DNA from: Virgibacillus_O xinjiangensis
GTDB taxonomy: Bacteria; Bacillota; Bacilli; Bacillales; Amphibacillaceae
Assembly (NCBI RefSeq): GCF_042643145.1
Contig: NZ_JBHRSA010000057.1
Span: 59,473-123,472 of the forward strand
Direction: 5' to 3'
Length of the DNA stretch: 64,000 nucleotides
Positions 43,969 through 51,747 of this stretch are shown here, in pieces. Positions within the stretch are counted from its first letter, which is position 1. Every line of letters starts with the position of its first letter. The translations under genes were made by a program, and so were the position numbers. A model generated the notes under the pieces. It was given only the letters and a program-made list of their open reading frames with translations. It made no database searches and was not told the origin of the DNA.

Positions 43969-45064
43969 ACATGAATTCTATATGGACTTGGCATTGAATA
44001 ATGCAAGAGCAATGAAAGGACAGACCGATCCCAATCCGCTCGTCGGTTCCGTTATTGTCAATGATCATCGAATTGTCGGGGTGGGTACCCATTTGAAAGC
44101 TGGGGAACCCCATGCTGAAATCCATGCATTAAGGATGGCTGGGGACCATGCCCGTGGCGGGACCATTTATGTAACACTGGAACCCTGCTCCCACCATGGC
44201 AGAACAGGGCCATGTGCTGAAGCATTAGTAAAGGCGGGGATCAAGAGAGCAATTATTGCTACATTGGATCCGAATCCCATTGTTGCAGGCAATGGGGTGA
44301 AGATATTGGAAGACGCCGGGATAGAAGTGGTCACCGGAATACGCGAACGAGAAGCCCAAAGCATGAATGAAGTGTTCAATACATTCATTGTGGAAAAAAA
44401 GCCATTCATCACCTTGAAAGCCGGTACCACTCTCGATGGAAAAGTGGCGACACATTCCCTGAGTAGTAAATGGATCACATCGGAAGAGGCGCGCACAGAT
44501 GTCCATCAGCTCCGAAATGAAAACATGGCTATCCTCGTGGGTGTTAATACCGTCTTACAGGATAATCCTGCTTTGACTTCTAGAATACCGAACGGGCGCA
44601 ATCCCCTTCGGATTATAGTTGATTCTTCCCTGAAAACACCGCTGGATTATCAAGTCATATCAGATAATGAAGCAGAAACTTGGATATTCACCAGTCAGCG
44701 TCATGATAAGAAAAAACGCCTACAATTGGAAAGTCATGGAATAACCGTAATAGAAACAAACGGAAGGAACAGAGTGGATATTGTAGAAGCTGTAGACATT
44801 CTAGGGAAAGAAGGGGTATCATCCCTGTTGGTAGAAGGCGGGGGGAATATTCACGCATCCTTTCTGGAGCAACGCCTGGTTGATAAAGTTGTTCTCTACT
44901 TCGCTCCAAAGCTTGTCGGTGGTTCGACTGCCCCTACCTTTCTAGAAGGCGAAGGAATCAAGGAGATGAAGGATGCAGTTGAGCTCGCTGACACAGACAT
45001 TCAAATGGTTGGCAAGGATTTCAAATTCATCGGATACCCTATATATAAGAATACCAAAAGATGA
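43961..45064 (+). CDS. ribD: bifunctional deaminase/reductase RibD
   Basis: Second and third steps of riboflavin synthesis: deamination, then NADPH reduction to the ribitylamino-uracil phosphate. The 367 residues comprise a cytidine-deaminase-type domain (zinc: HAE at 51-53 and PCSHHGRTGPC at 75-85) and a C-terminal reductase domain (GTTLDGKVATHSLSSKWIT, then LLVEGGGNIHASFL). It sits between a stand-alone RibA and a HAD phosphatase, not in a ribDEAH operon, so it may be a second copy in the genome. Confidence 0.93.
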   Translation: MTEHEFYMDLALNNARAMKGQTDPNPLVGSVIVNDHRIVGVGTHLKAGEPHAEIHALRMAGDHARGGTIYVTLEPCSHHGRTGPCAEALVKAGIKRAIIATLDPNPIVAGNGVKILEDAGIEVVTGIREREAQSMNEVFNTFIVEKKPFITLKAGTTLDGKVATHSLSSKWITSEEARTDVHQLRNENMAILVGVNTVLQDNPALTSRIPNGRNPLRIIVDSSLKTPLDYQVISDNEAETWIFTSQRHDKKKRLQLESHGITVIETNGRNRVDIVEAVDILGKEGVSSLLVEGGGNIHASFLEQRLVDKVVLYFAPKLVGGSTAPTFLEGEGIKEMKDAVELADTDIQMVGKDFKFIGYPIYKNTKR

Positions 45065-45076
45065 AAGGGTGATAGG

Positions 45077-45652
45077 ATGAAAATAGGATTCGATATTGAT
45101 GATACGTTAATTAACTTGCGAGAATATGCTTTCCATCTGTACAATCGCAAATTACAGAAGAAGGTACCACGGGAGGAATTCCTCAAACTAGATCGGCTTG
45201 AAATCCACGAACCTTTTGGAATGGACGATCAAGAAGGGAAACAAATGTGGCTGGATTCACGTGAAGAAATCTACTATACGGATTGTCCGCCCTTCCCAGG
45301 TGCTGTGGAACTGCTTCAGGAGCTTGCAGAAGAAGGGCATGAAATCTATTATATTACGGCTCGCCCGGCAGAGCATGGAGAACGGACGAAGGACTGGATG
45401 AGGAAAAAAGGTTTTCCAATTCGGGACAGCCGCTTTTTTTACGGTATGAAGGATGAAGAGAAGATTCACACGATCAAAGAACTAGATTTGGATTATTATG
45501 TGGACGACAAGCCTAAAGTGCTGGACACCTTATCCGATATTCCTGCCCGCCTGTTCTTGAAGGATCAAACCTATAATCGGCATATCCGCCATGTTTCGCG
45601 TATCACTGATTGGTCCGAGTTCAGAGAAATAATCGACGACCATCTACTATAA
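45077..45652 (+). CDS. HAD family hydrolase, 5'-nucleotidase C (NT5C/YqfW) type
   Basis: 191 residues. HAD motif I is GFDIDDTLINL (Asp6, Asp8), motif II lies in YYITARPAEHGERTKDW, and motif III/IV in YYVDDKPKVLDTL. The pattern is that of YqfW-type putative deoxyribonucleotidases. It starts 12 bp after ribD (site GAAAGGGTGATAGG) and ends at a terminator, so it is part of the ribA-ribD unit. HAD phosphatases are known to remove the phosphate from the RibD product, which makes that a reasonable but unproven role here. Confidence 0.85.
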   Translation: MKIGFDIDDTLINLREYAFHLYNRKLQKKVPREEFLKLDRLEIHEPFGMDDQEGKQMWLDSREEIYYTDCPPFPGAVELLQELAEEGHEIYYITARPAEHGERTKDWMRKKGFPIRDSRFFYGMKDEEKIHTIKELDLDYYVDDKPKVLDTLSDIPARLFLKDQTYNRHIRHVSRITDWSEFREIIDDHLL

Positions 45653-45676
45653 AGGCTTCCCAAGTGGAAGCCTTTT
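45651..45676. terminator. terminator after the HAD gene
   Basis: AAAGGCTTCC (45651-45660), CAAGT loop, GGAAGCCTTT (45666-45675). It may also stop the convergent methyltransferase transcript. Confidence 0.85.
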
Positions 45677-45704
45677 ATGATATTGCTCAAGCATTTGCTG
45701 CATG

Positions 45705-46310
45705 TCAGACATAGTCCAAGCTATAGATTAAGAACCGCTCATAAGGGTCGGTTTTGCTTATTCCCGGCAGTTGTATCTCCCTCTTCAACTCAAATGGAGT
45801 ATTATTGTCGAGGTATAACATATACTCCTCCGAACTGTAGTACAGAATCAATTCCATATCACGATAGTCCTTTTCAAGGGAGGACAAGATATTATGGATC
45901 GTCTGGATAAAAATTTCCAGTGAAAAAGGATTAAAGAAATAAAACCGGTTATCATACGGATCAATGGGGTATTCTTGCGCAAGGCCTTGATGGAATTCAA
46001 TAAGGCCGGCCTGATTTCTCTTCTTATAGTTCATTTTGTTATTCATCGCTTCGAGATAGAAGATTTTGTTCACTTCCACTCCTATAACACTAGCATGGTA
46101 ATAATAATGGATGAAAAAACTCAATCTTCCCTTCCCACAACCGAAGTCCACTACCCTGTCTGTTGATTTGACCTCATAACTGCTGAATAGTGTTTCCAAT
46201 GCACTGTACGGAGTAGGCTGATATGGATGGTAATGGAGAGAACGGGGATATCCCTGTTGTTCTCCACTGGTGTTGATATTCAGTATTTTTTCATAATCAT
46301 ATTCCTTCAT
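45705..46310 (-). CDS. class I SAM-dependent methyltransferase, substrate unknown
   Basis: 201 residues. SAM motif I is VVDFGCGKGRLSFFIHY and motif II IGVEVNKIFYLEAM. The later FYFFNPFSLEIF segment could be the catalytic motif IV region (NPF). An unusual aromatic-rich N-terminus (SLHYHPYQPTPYSALE) precedes the fold. The ATG at 46310 follows AGGGG nine bases away; an in-frame TTG at 46313 is an alternative. It lies 22 bp behind another methyltransferase gene on the same strand, so the two form an operon. I cannot name the substrate. Confidence 0.78.
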   Translation of the reverse strand: MKEYDYEKILNINTSGEQQGYPRSLHYHPYQPTPYSALETLFSSYEVKSTDRVVDFGCGKGRLSFFIHYYYHASVIGVEVNKIFYLEAMNNKMNYKKRNQAGLIEFHQGLAQEYPIDPYDNRFYFFNPFSLEIFIQTIHNILSSLEKDYRDMELILYYSSEEYMLYLDNNTPFELKREIQLPGISKTDPYERFLIYSLDYV

Positions 46311-46332
46311 CAATAAATCCCCTGTTTCCCTG

Positions 46333-46950
46333 TCATTTTTTGCATACGACTATTCCAAGCGGAAAGTTCTTATCTTCGGCGGCAGCAGCTGGCTGGATCA
46401 AGACGCCCTTTTGATAGTAAAAATCGGCTTCCCTATAGGCAGAAAATAGGCCTTTAAACTCTTCTACCTTCAGCTGATGGACATGGTATGGCTGCCCGCA
46501 TGGCTTCCCGCGCCCTTCGCCGAACGGAGTGGATAAAATTAGGATCCCTCCCGGCTTAAGCATGCGATAAATATTAGAAAGAAACTGTCCCTCTTCCGTA
46601 ATATGCTCTATTGTTTCAAAACTTAGGATAACATCAAATTGACCTAACTCTCCCGGCAATCCCGGGTCGGTAACATCTCCTTCCCGGAAGGTCGTAAGCG
46701 GATGGTAGTATATTCCTCTAGCATACCTGACGGCCTCCTTATCTTTATCCACCCCAATAACTTCATCGATTTTATGCTTGCATGATTTAGCTATGATATG
46801 GGCTCCATAACCGGACCCACTTGCAAAATCCAGAACCCTGCCTGTAACATACTCTGCAGCAAAATGGTATCTGGCGACATGTTCCATCAGCAGTCCATTG
46901 GTAATCTTCATATTCTCAGGGATCACTCTTTCCCCTGTGTCTTCTAACAT
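46333..46950 (-). CDS. class I SAM-dependent methyltransferase (Methyltransf_11/25 type)
   Basis: 205 residues, with motif I VLDFASGSGYGAHIIA, an acidic motif II (VIGVDKDKEAVRYAR), FDVILSFETIEHI and LKPGGILILSTPFGEG. These are features of small-molecule or lipid methyltransferases. The opening LEDTGERVIP is common in this group. The ATG at 46950 is close (three bases) to GGTGAGG; a GTG at 46962 is possible but has no site. First gene of the two-methyltransferase unit. Substrate unknown. Confidence 0.78.
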   Translation of the reverse strand: MLEDTGERVIPENMKITNGLLMEHVARYHFAAEYVTGRVLDFASGSGYGAHIIAKSCKHKIDEVIGVDKDKEAVRYARGIYYHPLTTFREGDVTDPGLPGELGQFDVILSFETIEHITEEGQFLSNIYRMLKPGGILILSTPFGEGRGKPCGQPYHVHQLKVEEFKGLFSAYREADFYYQKGVLIQPAAAAEDKNFPLGIVVCKK

Positions 46951-47084
46951 AATCCTCACCACTTTATCGTCTGATCAATTCTTTTCTTTACAAGTATAAC
47001 ATTTTATCAGTAAATCTCTGTCAGTGTATGCACTCTTTTCGATACGTCCATACTACAGATGATAGTATCAGAAGGAGTGATCAT

Positions 47085-47495
47085 ATGCTGAAGTTGGAAA
47101 CGGAAATGGAAGGGAAGAAAGCTTACTTTGGAGATGTGCGTAAGATATTCAAACGAAATGGATATACACTTTGCGGCAGTTGGGAATATGATGGAGGATT
47201 TTTCGATGGAGTGCTGTCCAGGGAAGCCGGTGAGACCATTTACATCCGCATCCCCTTTCATGTACTGGAAGGAGAATTGGACCGGGATGAAGCCTATCTT
47301 GAGTTTGGTACACCTTTTGTCATCAAGCATGTCGTACATCTCGGGCTCGACAAAGATGAACAGTCGCTTCTGGCTGCCACAGGGCTGAATCAATTCCAAG
47401 AACCATTGGATAAAGATGGCCAAATAAAAGATAAAAGCAAATGGGAAATGGAAGGTGAACAGGCGATAGGAGCGATATTGGACTACATAAGTTGA
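47085..47495 (+). CDS. YugN-like family protein
   Basis: 136 residues. It resembles B. subtilis YugN: GYTLCGSWEYDGGFFDGVLSR, YIRIPFHVLEGELD, a central FGTPFVIKHVVHLGLD, and GLNQFQEPLDKDG near the end. The family function is unknown. The ATG at 47085 is chosen for AAGGAGTG nine bases upstream; the open frame back to 47028 lacks one. It is a single gene, divergent from the methyltransferases. Confidence 0.82.
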   Translation: MLKLETEMEGKKAYFGDVRKIFKRNGYTLCGSWEYDGGFFDGVLSREAGETIYIRIPFHVLEGELDRDEAYLEFGTPFVIKHVVHLGLDKDEQSLLAATGLNQFQEPLDKDGQIKDKSKWEMEGEQAIGAILDYIS

Positions 47496-47578
47496 AAACG
47501 TGAAGAAAATCTGTTCTACAGCGCCTATCCTCTCTCATGTTATACTGTTAGTACATTTACATGGGAGGAGAGAGTGAT

Positions 47579-47932
47579 ATGTACATGTTTGTGGAGGAGC
47601 GAATAAAAAAAGCAATGGACCAGGGTGAATTCGACAACCTTCCCGGAAAAGGGAAGCCACTGAATTTAGAAGAAGATCTCCAAGGGCTCTCTCCGGAACT
47701 GCGGATGGGTTATCGCATTTTGAAAAATGCAGGATATATCGATGACAAATTAGATGATAATAAGAAAGACCTTACCATGGTTGACCTTCTTTACTTTGCT
47801 ACAGGAACCTCTCAGAAGGACGATATGAAAACTAAGCTGGAGTTTGAAGAATTCGTTCAAAATAAGGATCTGCACAGGAATCCTCGTTTCCGGGATTACG
47901 CCAGAAAGATCTACCAAAAACTATTTTTATAG
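47579..47932 (+). CDS. DnaJ family domain-containing protein (DUF1992)
   Basis: 117 residues. The family hallmark is the N-terminal ERIKKAMDQGEFDNLPGKGK followed by PLNLEEDLQGL, then a helical region (MGYRILKNAGYIDD). The DUF1992 domain is found alone in bacteria and joined to DnaJ in others; function unknown. The ATG at 47579 follows GGGAGGAGAGAGTGAT. It is 83 bp downstream of the YugN-like gene and convergent with glmS. Confidence 0.82.
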   Translation: MYMFVEERIKKAMDQGEFDNLPGKGKPLNLEEDLQGLSPELRMGYRILKNAGYIDDKLDDNKKDLTMVDLLYFATGTSQKDDMKTKLEFEEFVQNKDLHRNPRFRDYARKIYQKLFL

Positions 47933-47941
47933 AACAAATAT

Positions 47942-47974
47942 AAGCGTGCCTGTATTTATTCAGGCACGCTTTTC
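47942..47974. terminator. terminator between the DUF1992 gene and glmS
   Basis: A perfect 11-bp stem AAGCGTGCCTG (47942-47952) with 47961-47971, followed by TTTT on the plus strand. It lies 10 bp from the glmS stop on the other side. Confidence 0.88.
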
Positions 47975-47983
47975 ATCTTTCAC

Positions 47984-49786
47984 TTATTCAACTGTCACAC
48001 TTTTTGCGAGGTTTCGCGGCTTATCAACATCACAGTCACGATGAAGTGCTGCATAATAGGCGAGCAGCTGCAACGGTACCACACTGATGAGCGGAGTCAG
48101 CAGCTCATGAACCTTCGGAAGCACAAATGCATCCTCATCTTGTTCCAAACCTTTCATACTGATTACAAGAGCATTGGCTCCCCGTGCCACTACTTCCTGT
48201 ACATTTCCCCGTATAGAATAGTTGACGTTTTCCTGTGTCGCTAGGGCGATCACCGGTGTCCCTTCTTCAATCAAGGCAATCGTACCATGTTTCAATTCTC
48301 CGCCGGCAAATCCTTCTGCCTGTATATAGGAAATCTCTTTCAGCTTCAGGGCGCCTTCCAGGGAAACATTGTAGTCAGCACTACGACCGATAAAGAATGC
48401 ATTACGTGTGGTAGCCAGATAATTTCTGGTCAGCTGTTCCACTTCCTCTTTCTGGTCGGTCAGAACCTCCATAGCATTGGCTACCAATGCAAGTTCCTGG
48501 AGAGGATCAAAATCAAGGTTAAGATTTTTTGCCTGCGCTGTATCAACCGCCAGGATAGCAAGCACGGCAATTTGCGCTGTATATGCCTTCGTAGATGCGA
48601 CAGCAATCTCCGGCCCTGCATGCAAGTGAAGTGTATAATCAGCTTCACGGGAAAGGGTGGACCCTGGCACGTTTGTAATCGTTAGTGCCGGATGTCCCAA
48701 TTCTTTAATCTTCACAAGCACGCTGCGGCTGTCTGCTGTTTCCCCGCTCTGTGAGATGAATACAAAAAGCGGTTTTTCTGATAGTAATGGCATGTTATAG
48801 GAAAATTCACTTGCGACATGAACTTCCACCGGAATATTGGCAAGCTTTTCAAGGAATTCTTTGCCGACAAGACCGGCGTGATAGCTGGTACCTGCAGCAA
48901 TAATATAGACTCGATCTGTTTCCTGCATAGCTTTGCGGATATCCTCATCCAACTTCAATGCGTTGTCAGCATCCTGATATTCATTGATGATTTTGCGCAT
49001 GACAATTGGCTGTTCATCTATTTCCTTCAGCATGAAATGAGGATAGGTCCCTTTTTCTGTATCGCTGGCATCAATTTCTGCTGTAAACGGCGTCCGTTCC
49101 ACCACTTGGCCATCAAGCTTCTGAATTTCCACTTCCTTGTGGTTTACCAGTACAATCTCTTTATCCTCAATTTCCAAATATTGATCAGTCAACTTCAACG
49201 TTGCCATCGAATCACTTGCAACCACATTAAACTTATCACCAAGACCTACGAGCAACGGACTCTTATTCTTGGATACATAGAAAGTCTCCGGATCTTCTGC
49301 ATCGATCATGGCAATGGCATAAGAACCCTTCAAAAGTTTCATGGTCTGACGGAAGGCTTCGACTGTATCTTCATACTTTCCATGAAGCCTTTCTATGAGT
49401 TGTACAATGATTTCTGTATCAGTTTCACTAACAAAGTCGACATCAGCCAGAAATTCTTTCTTTAGGTCCAAATAGTTTTCGATGACACCATTATGGACAA
49501 GGGTAAACCTGCCTGAGGCACTTTGATGAGGGTGGGCATTTTCTTCACTGGGCACTCCATGTGTTGCCCAGCGTGTATGTCCTATGCCCATGTTGGCACG
49601 GATGGAAGTATCCACACTTTCACGCAGTGCTGCAATCCGCCCCTTCACTTTTGTCAACTCAAGCCCTTTGTCAGTCAATAGAGCGATCCCGGCCGAATCA
49701 TACCCTCTATACTCTAGTTTCTCCAGCCCGTTCAATAAAACATCTGTTGTATCATTCTGACCAATATATCCTACAATTCCGCACAT
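47984..49786 (-). CDS. glmS: glutamine-fructose-6-phosphate aminotransferase (isomerising)
   Basis: Makes glucosamine-6-phosphate, the first step to UDP-GlcNAc for peptidoglycan. The 600 residues begin MCGIVGYIG with the Cys of the glutaminase domain exposed after Met removal. Two SIS sugar-isomerase domains follow (AAGTSYHAG, then SQSGETADS, and later KAYTAQI). Expression is governed by a GlcN6P-sensing glmS ribozyme in the leader. It is the downstream neighbour of glmM but has its own promoter. Confidence 0.98.
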   Translation of the reverse strand: MCGIVGYIGQNDTTDVLLNGLEKLEYRGYDSAGIALLTDKGLELTKVKGRIAALRESVDTSIRANMGIGHTRWATHGVPSEENAHPHQSASGRFTLVHNGVIENYLDLKKEFLADVDFVSETDTEIIVQLIERLHGKYEDTVEAFRQTMKLLKGSYAIAMIDAEDPETFYVSKNKSPLLVGLGDKFNVVASDSMATLKLTDQYLEIEDKEIVLVNHKEVEIQKLDGQVVERTPFTAEIDASDTEKGTYPHFMLKEIDEQPIVMRKIINEYQDADNALKLDEDIRKAMQETDRVYIIAAGTSYHAGLVGKEFLEKLANIPVEVHVASEFSYNMPLLSEKPLFVFISQSGETADSRSVLVKIKELGHPALTITNVPGSTLSREADYTLHLHAGPEIAVASTKAYTAQIAVLAILAVDTAQAKNLNLDFDPLQELALVANAMEVLTDQKEEVEQLTRNYLATTRNAFFIGRSADYNVSLEGALKLKEISYIQAEGFAGGELKHGTIALIEEGTPVIALATQENVNYSIRGNVQEVVARGANALVISMKGLEQDEDAFVLPKVHELLTPLISVVPLQLLAYYAALHRDCDVDKPRNLAKSVTVE

Positions 49787-49867
49787 ATTGTTGTTCCTCC
49801 TTCATCAAGGGACAACAAAACGCTTGATTTCAGGGGCGTTCAGCTGCCCCTTTCCCGTGATATAAAA

Positions 49868-50032
49868 GTTTGCATCCTGCTTCAACCCCTTGGCCAATAA
49901 GTCACCTTATTGTTTTAAGGCAAAAGCATGTCGGTTGAGATGCACAACCGGGAGGAATCCGCCGAACACTCGATTAGCCTCCACCTCGTCAACTATCCCC
50001 TTTCACCGGTCAGGGAATAGTCCTGGCGCTTT
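49868..50032 (-). ncRNA. glmS ribozyme (GlcN6P-activated self-cleaving riboswitch)
   Basis: On the minus strand the core reads AGCGCC (50030-50025, cleavage just 5' of GCGCC), then AGTTGACGAGG, ATCGA and TTCGGCGG in order. The CCGGTTG...CAACCG stem follows, then the P4-type hairpin CAATAAG-GTGA-CTTATTG and a GCAGGATGC end. This is the full order of conserved glmS elements. GlcN6P would trigger cleavage and decay of the glmS mRNA. The 3' limit is approximate. Confidence 0.95.
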
Positions 50033-50073
50033 TAAAAAGACAGTGAGACTTGATGACTCCTTTCATTTTTCGA

Positions 50074-50171
50074 ATAAAAAGCCAGCTCTCTCAGTTTACC
50101 TCAATTCCTCGTTAACTAAACTCCTGTTGAGAGCTCATTTCATTTTACTTGATGGTAATTAATTTGGTCAA
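50074..50171 (-). promoter_or_regulatory. glmS promoter and 5'-terminal leader hairpin
   Basis: Minus strand: TTGACC (50171-50166), an 18-bp spacer and TAAAAT (50147-50142), giving a start near 50135. The RNA would begin at once with AGCTCTC (50135-50129), pairing with GAGAGCT (50090-50084). Inside, AGTTTA pairs with TAAACT, and GGCTTTTT follows (Ts at 50080-50076). The hairpin therefore resembles a terminator placed before the ribozyme. Confidence 0.6.
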
Positions 50172-50300
50172 TACTTTTGTTAAAAGGACTGGGTACACCT
50201 AATTTATGCAGAGGGATCATAAGCCGTTCCCTAACCTTCTCCGCCCGTGAATAGCACCGGGTTTGCACTCCAAGAACGGTGTTAAAGCAGCATACACGAT
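50172..50300. other. structured intergenic segment, unassigned
   Basis: 129 bp between the glmS promoter and the glmM terminator with no gene. Dyads: AGGGA...TCCCT around 50212-50232, and CACCG...CGGTG around 50256-50282. Read on the plus strand it has a C-rich stretch (CCTTCTCCGCCC) and runs into the perfect terminator at 50301-50334. A possible plus promoter is TTGATG-N17-TACTTT (near 50150-50178). It could be a small RNA or a spacer; I recognise no Rfam class. Confidence 0.35.
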
Positions 50301-50334
50301 AAAAGGCCGTTTTCCTCTTGGAAAACGGCCTTTT
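50301..50334. terminator. terminator after glmM
   Basis: A perfect 15-bp stem AAAAGGCCGTTTTCC (50301-50315) with 50320-50334, and a T tail in both directions. It starts five bases past the glmM stop. Confidence 0.92.
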
Positions 50335-50339
50335 ATAAG

Positions 50340-51686
50340 CTACTCTTTTACACCGAGAAGACGGTCGATAACTTCTGCTACTTGATCGACGTATTTCTCA
50401 CAATCTGCTTTGGTAGGAGCTTCCACCATTACGCGAACCAGGGGCTCTGTACCGGAGGGACGTACCAGTACTCGGCCCTGGTCTCCGAGTTCATTTTCAA
50501 CTGCATCTATTTCTTCCTGAATTTGCGTGTTGGCCAATGCTTCTTGTTTATCGATTACCTTTACATTTTTCAGCACTTGCGGGAATACACTCATCTCAGC
50601 GGCCAACTCTGACAACGGCTTACCGGTTTCTTTCATGACATTCACCAACTGAATGGCTGACAACATGCCGTCCCCGGTCGTTGTATAATCAAGGAAAATA
50701 ATATGGCCTGACTGTTCCCCTCCAAGGTTAAAGCCGCCTTTCCGCATTTCTTCCATCACATAACGATCGCCTACCGCTGTTTTATCACTGCGCATACCAT
50801 TCTCTTCCAATGCTTTATAGAAACCGATATTGCTCATAACAGTGGAAACAACCGTATGATCCTTTAACAATCCTTTGGAATTCATATATTTTGCACAGAT
50901 GAACATGATCTGATCGCCGTCGACAATGTTGCCTTTCTCGTCCACAGCAATTAAGCGGTCTCCGTCCCCGTCAAAGGCCAGGCCTACATCTGCTCCTTTT
51001 TCATTTACAAAAGCCTGCAGTGTTTCCGGGTGAGTGGAGCCGACCCCATCATTTATATTCAGACCATCCGGTGAAGAACCGACGGTAAATACGTCTGCCT
51101 CCAAGTCTGCAAACAGATGTGTAGCCAGGCCTGAGGTGGCGCCATGGGCACAATCAAGAGCGATCTGCATCCCTTCAAAGTCATTATCAATGGTATCCTT
51201 AAGAAAAGAAAGATATTTTTGGCCGCCCTCAAAGTAATCATTGATGACGCCTATATCCACTCCTGCCGGACGAGGCAAATCATCTTCCCCATCCATAAGA
51301 CTCTCGATTTCATTTTCTTGTGCATCAGACAATTTAAACCCGTCTGGGCCGAAAAACTTAATCCCGTTGTCTTCTACAGGGTTATGGGAAGCTGAAATCA
51401 TCACTCCGGCCTGCGAGCTTGTAACTTTTGTCAAATAAGCGACGCCAGGAGTGGAAATGACGCCAAGACGCATAACTTCCGCTCCGATGGAAAGCAGGCC
51501 TGCTACCAGGGCACTTTCCAGCATTGGACCGGAAACCCTTGTATCTCTTCCAATTAGGATCCGCGGTTTTTCTGTTTCCTTTGTCAGTATATAACCGCCG
51601 AAGCGTCCTAATTTAAATGCCATTTCAGGGGTAAGTTCCTTATTTGCCACCCCTCTAACGCCATCCGTTCCAAAATATTTTCCCAT
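50340..51686 (-). CDS. glmM: phosphoglucosamine mutase
   Basis: Interconverts glucosamine-6-phosphate and glucosamine-1-phosphate, the step after GlmS. The 448 residues show the phosphoserine loop MISASHNPVEDNGIKFF, the metal loop AFDGDGDRLIAVD, the sugar loop GGEQSGHI and the phosphate-binding RPSGTEPLVRV. It is the third gene of cdaA-cdaR-glmM. In Bacillus and Lactococcus GlmM binds and inhibits CdaA, linking cell-wall precursor supply with c-di-AMP. Confidence 0.98.
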   Translation of the reverse strand: MGKYFGTDGVRGVANKELTPEMAFKLGRFGGYILTKETEKPRILIGRDTRVSGPMLESALVAGLLSIGAEVMRLGVISTPGVAYLTKVTSSQAGVMISASHNPVEDNGIKFFGPDGFKLSDAQENEIESLMDGEDDLPRPAGVDIGVINDYFEGGQKYLSFLKDTIDNDFEGMQIALDCAHGATSGLATHLFADLEADVFTVGSSPDGLNINDGVGSTHPETLQAFVNEKGADVGLAFDGDGDRLIAVDEKGNIVDGDQIMFICAKYMNSKGLLKDHTVVSTVMSNIGFYKALEENGMRSDKTAVGDRYVMEEMRKGGFNLGGEQSGHIIFLDYTTTGDGMLSAIQLVNVMKETGKPLSELAAEMSVFPQVLKNVKVIDKQEALANTQIQEEIDAVENELGDQGRVLVRPSGTEPLVRVMVEAPTKADCEKYVDQVAEVIDRLLGVKE

Positions 51687-51747
51687 GTTACCTCTCCTTT
51701 ACTTGCGAATCAACCTGTCATTCAACTAATATAGTCATTTCTTTCGC

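Noticed and set aside
50172..50300. T-box, ydaO (c-di-AMP) or other known riboswitch for glmS.
   Set aside because: No T-box motif and no ydaO core blocks; the stretch also lies upstream of the predicted glmS start point.
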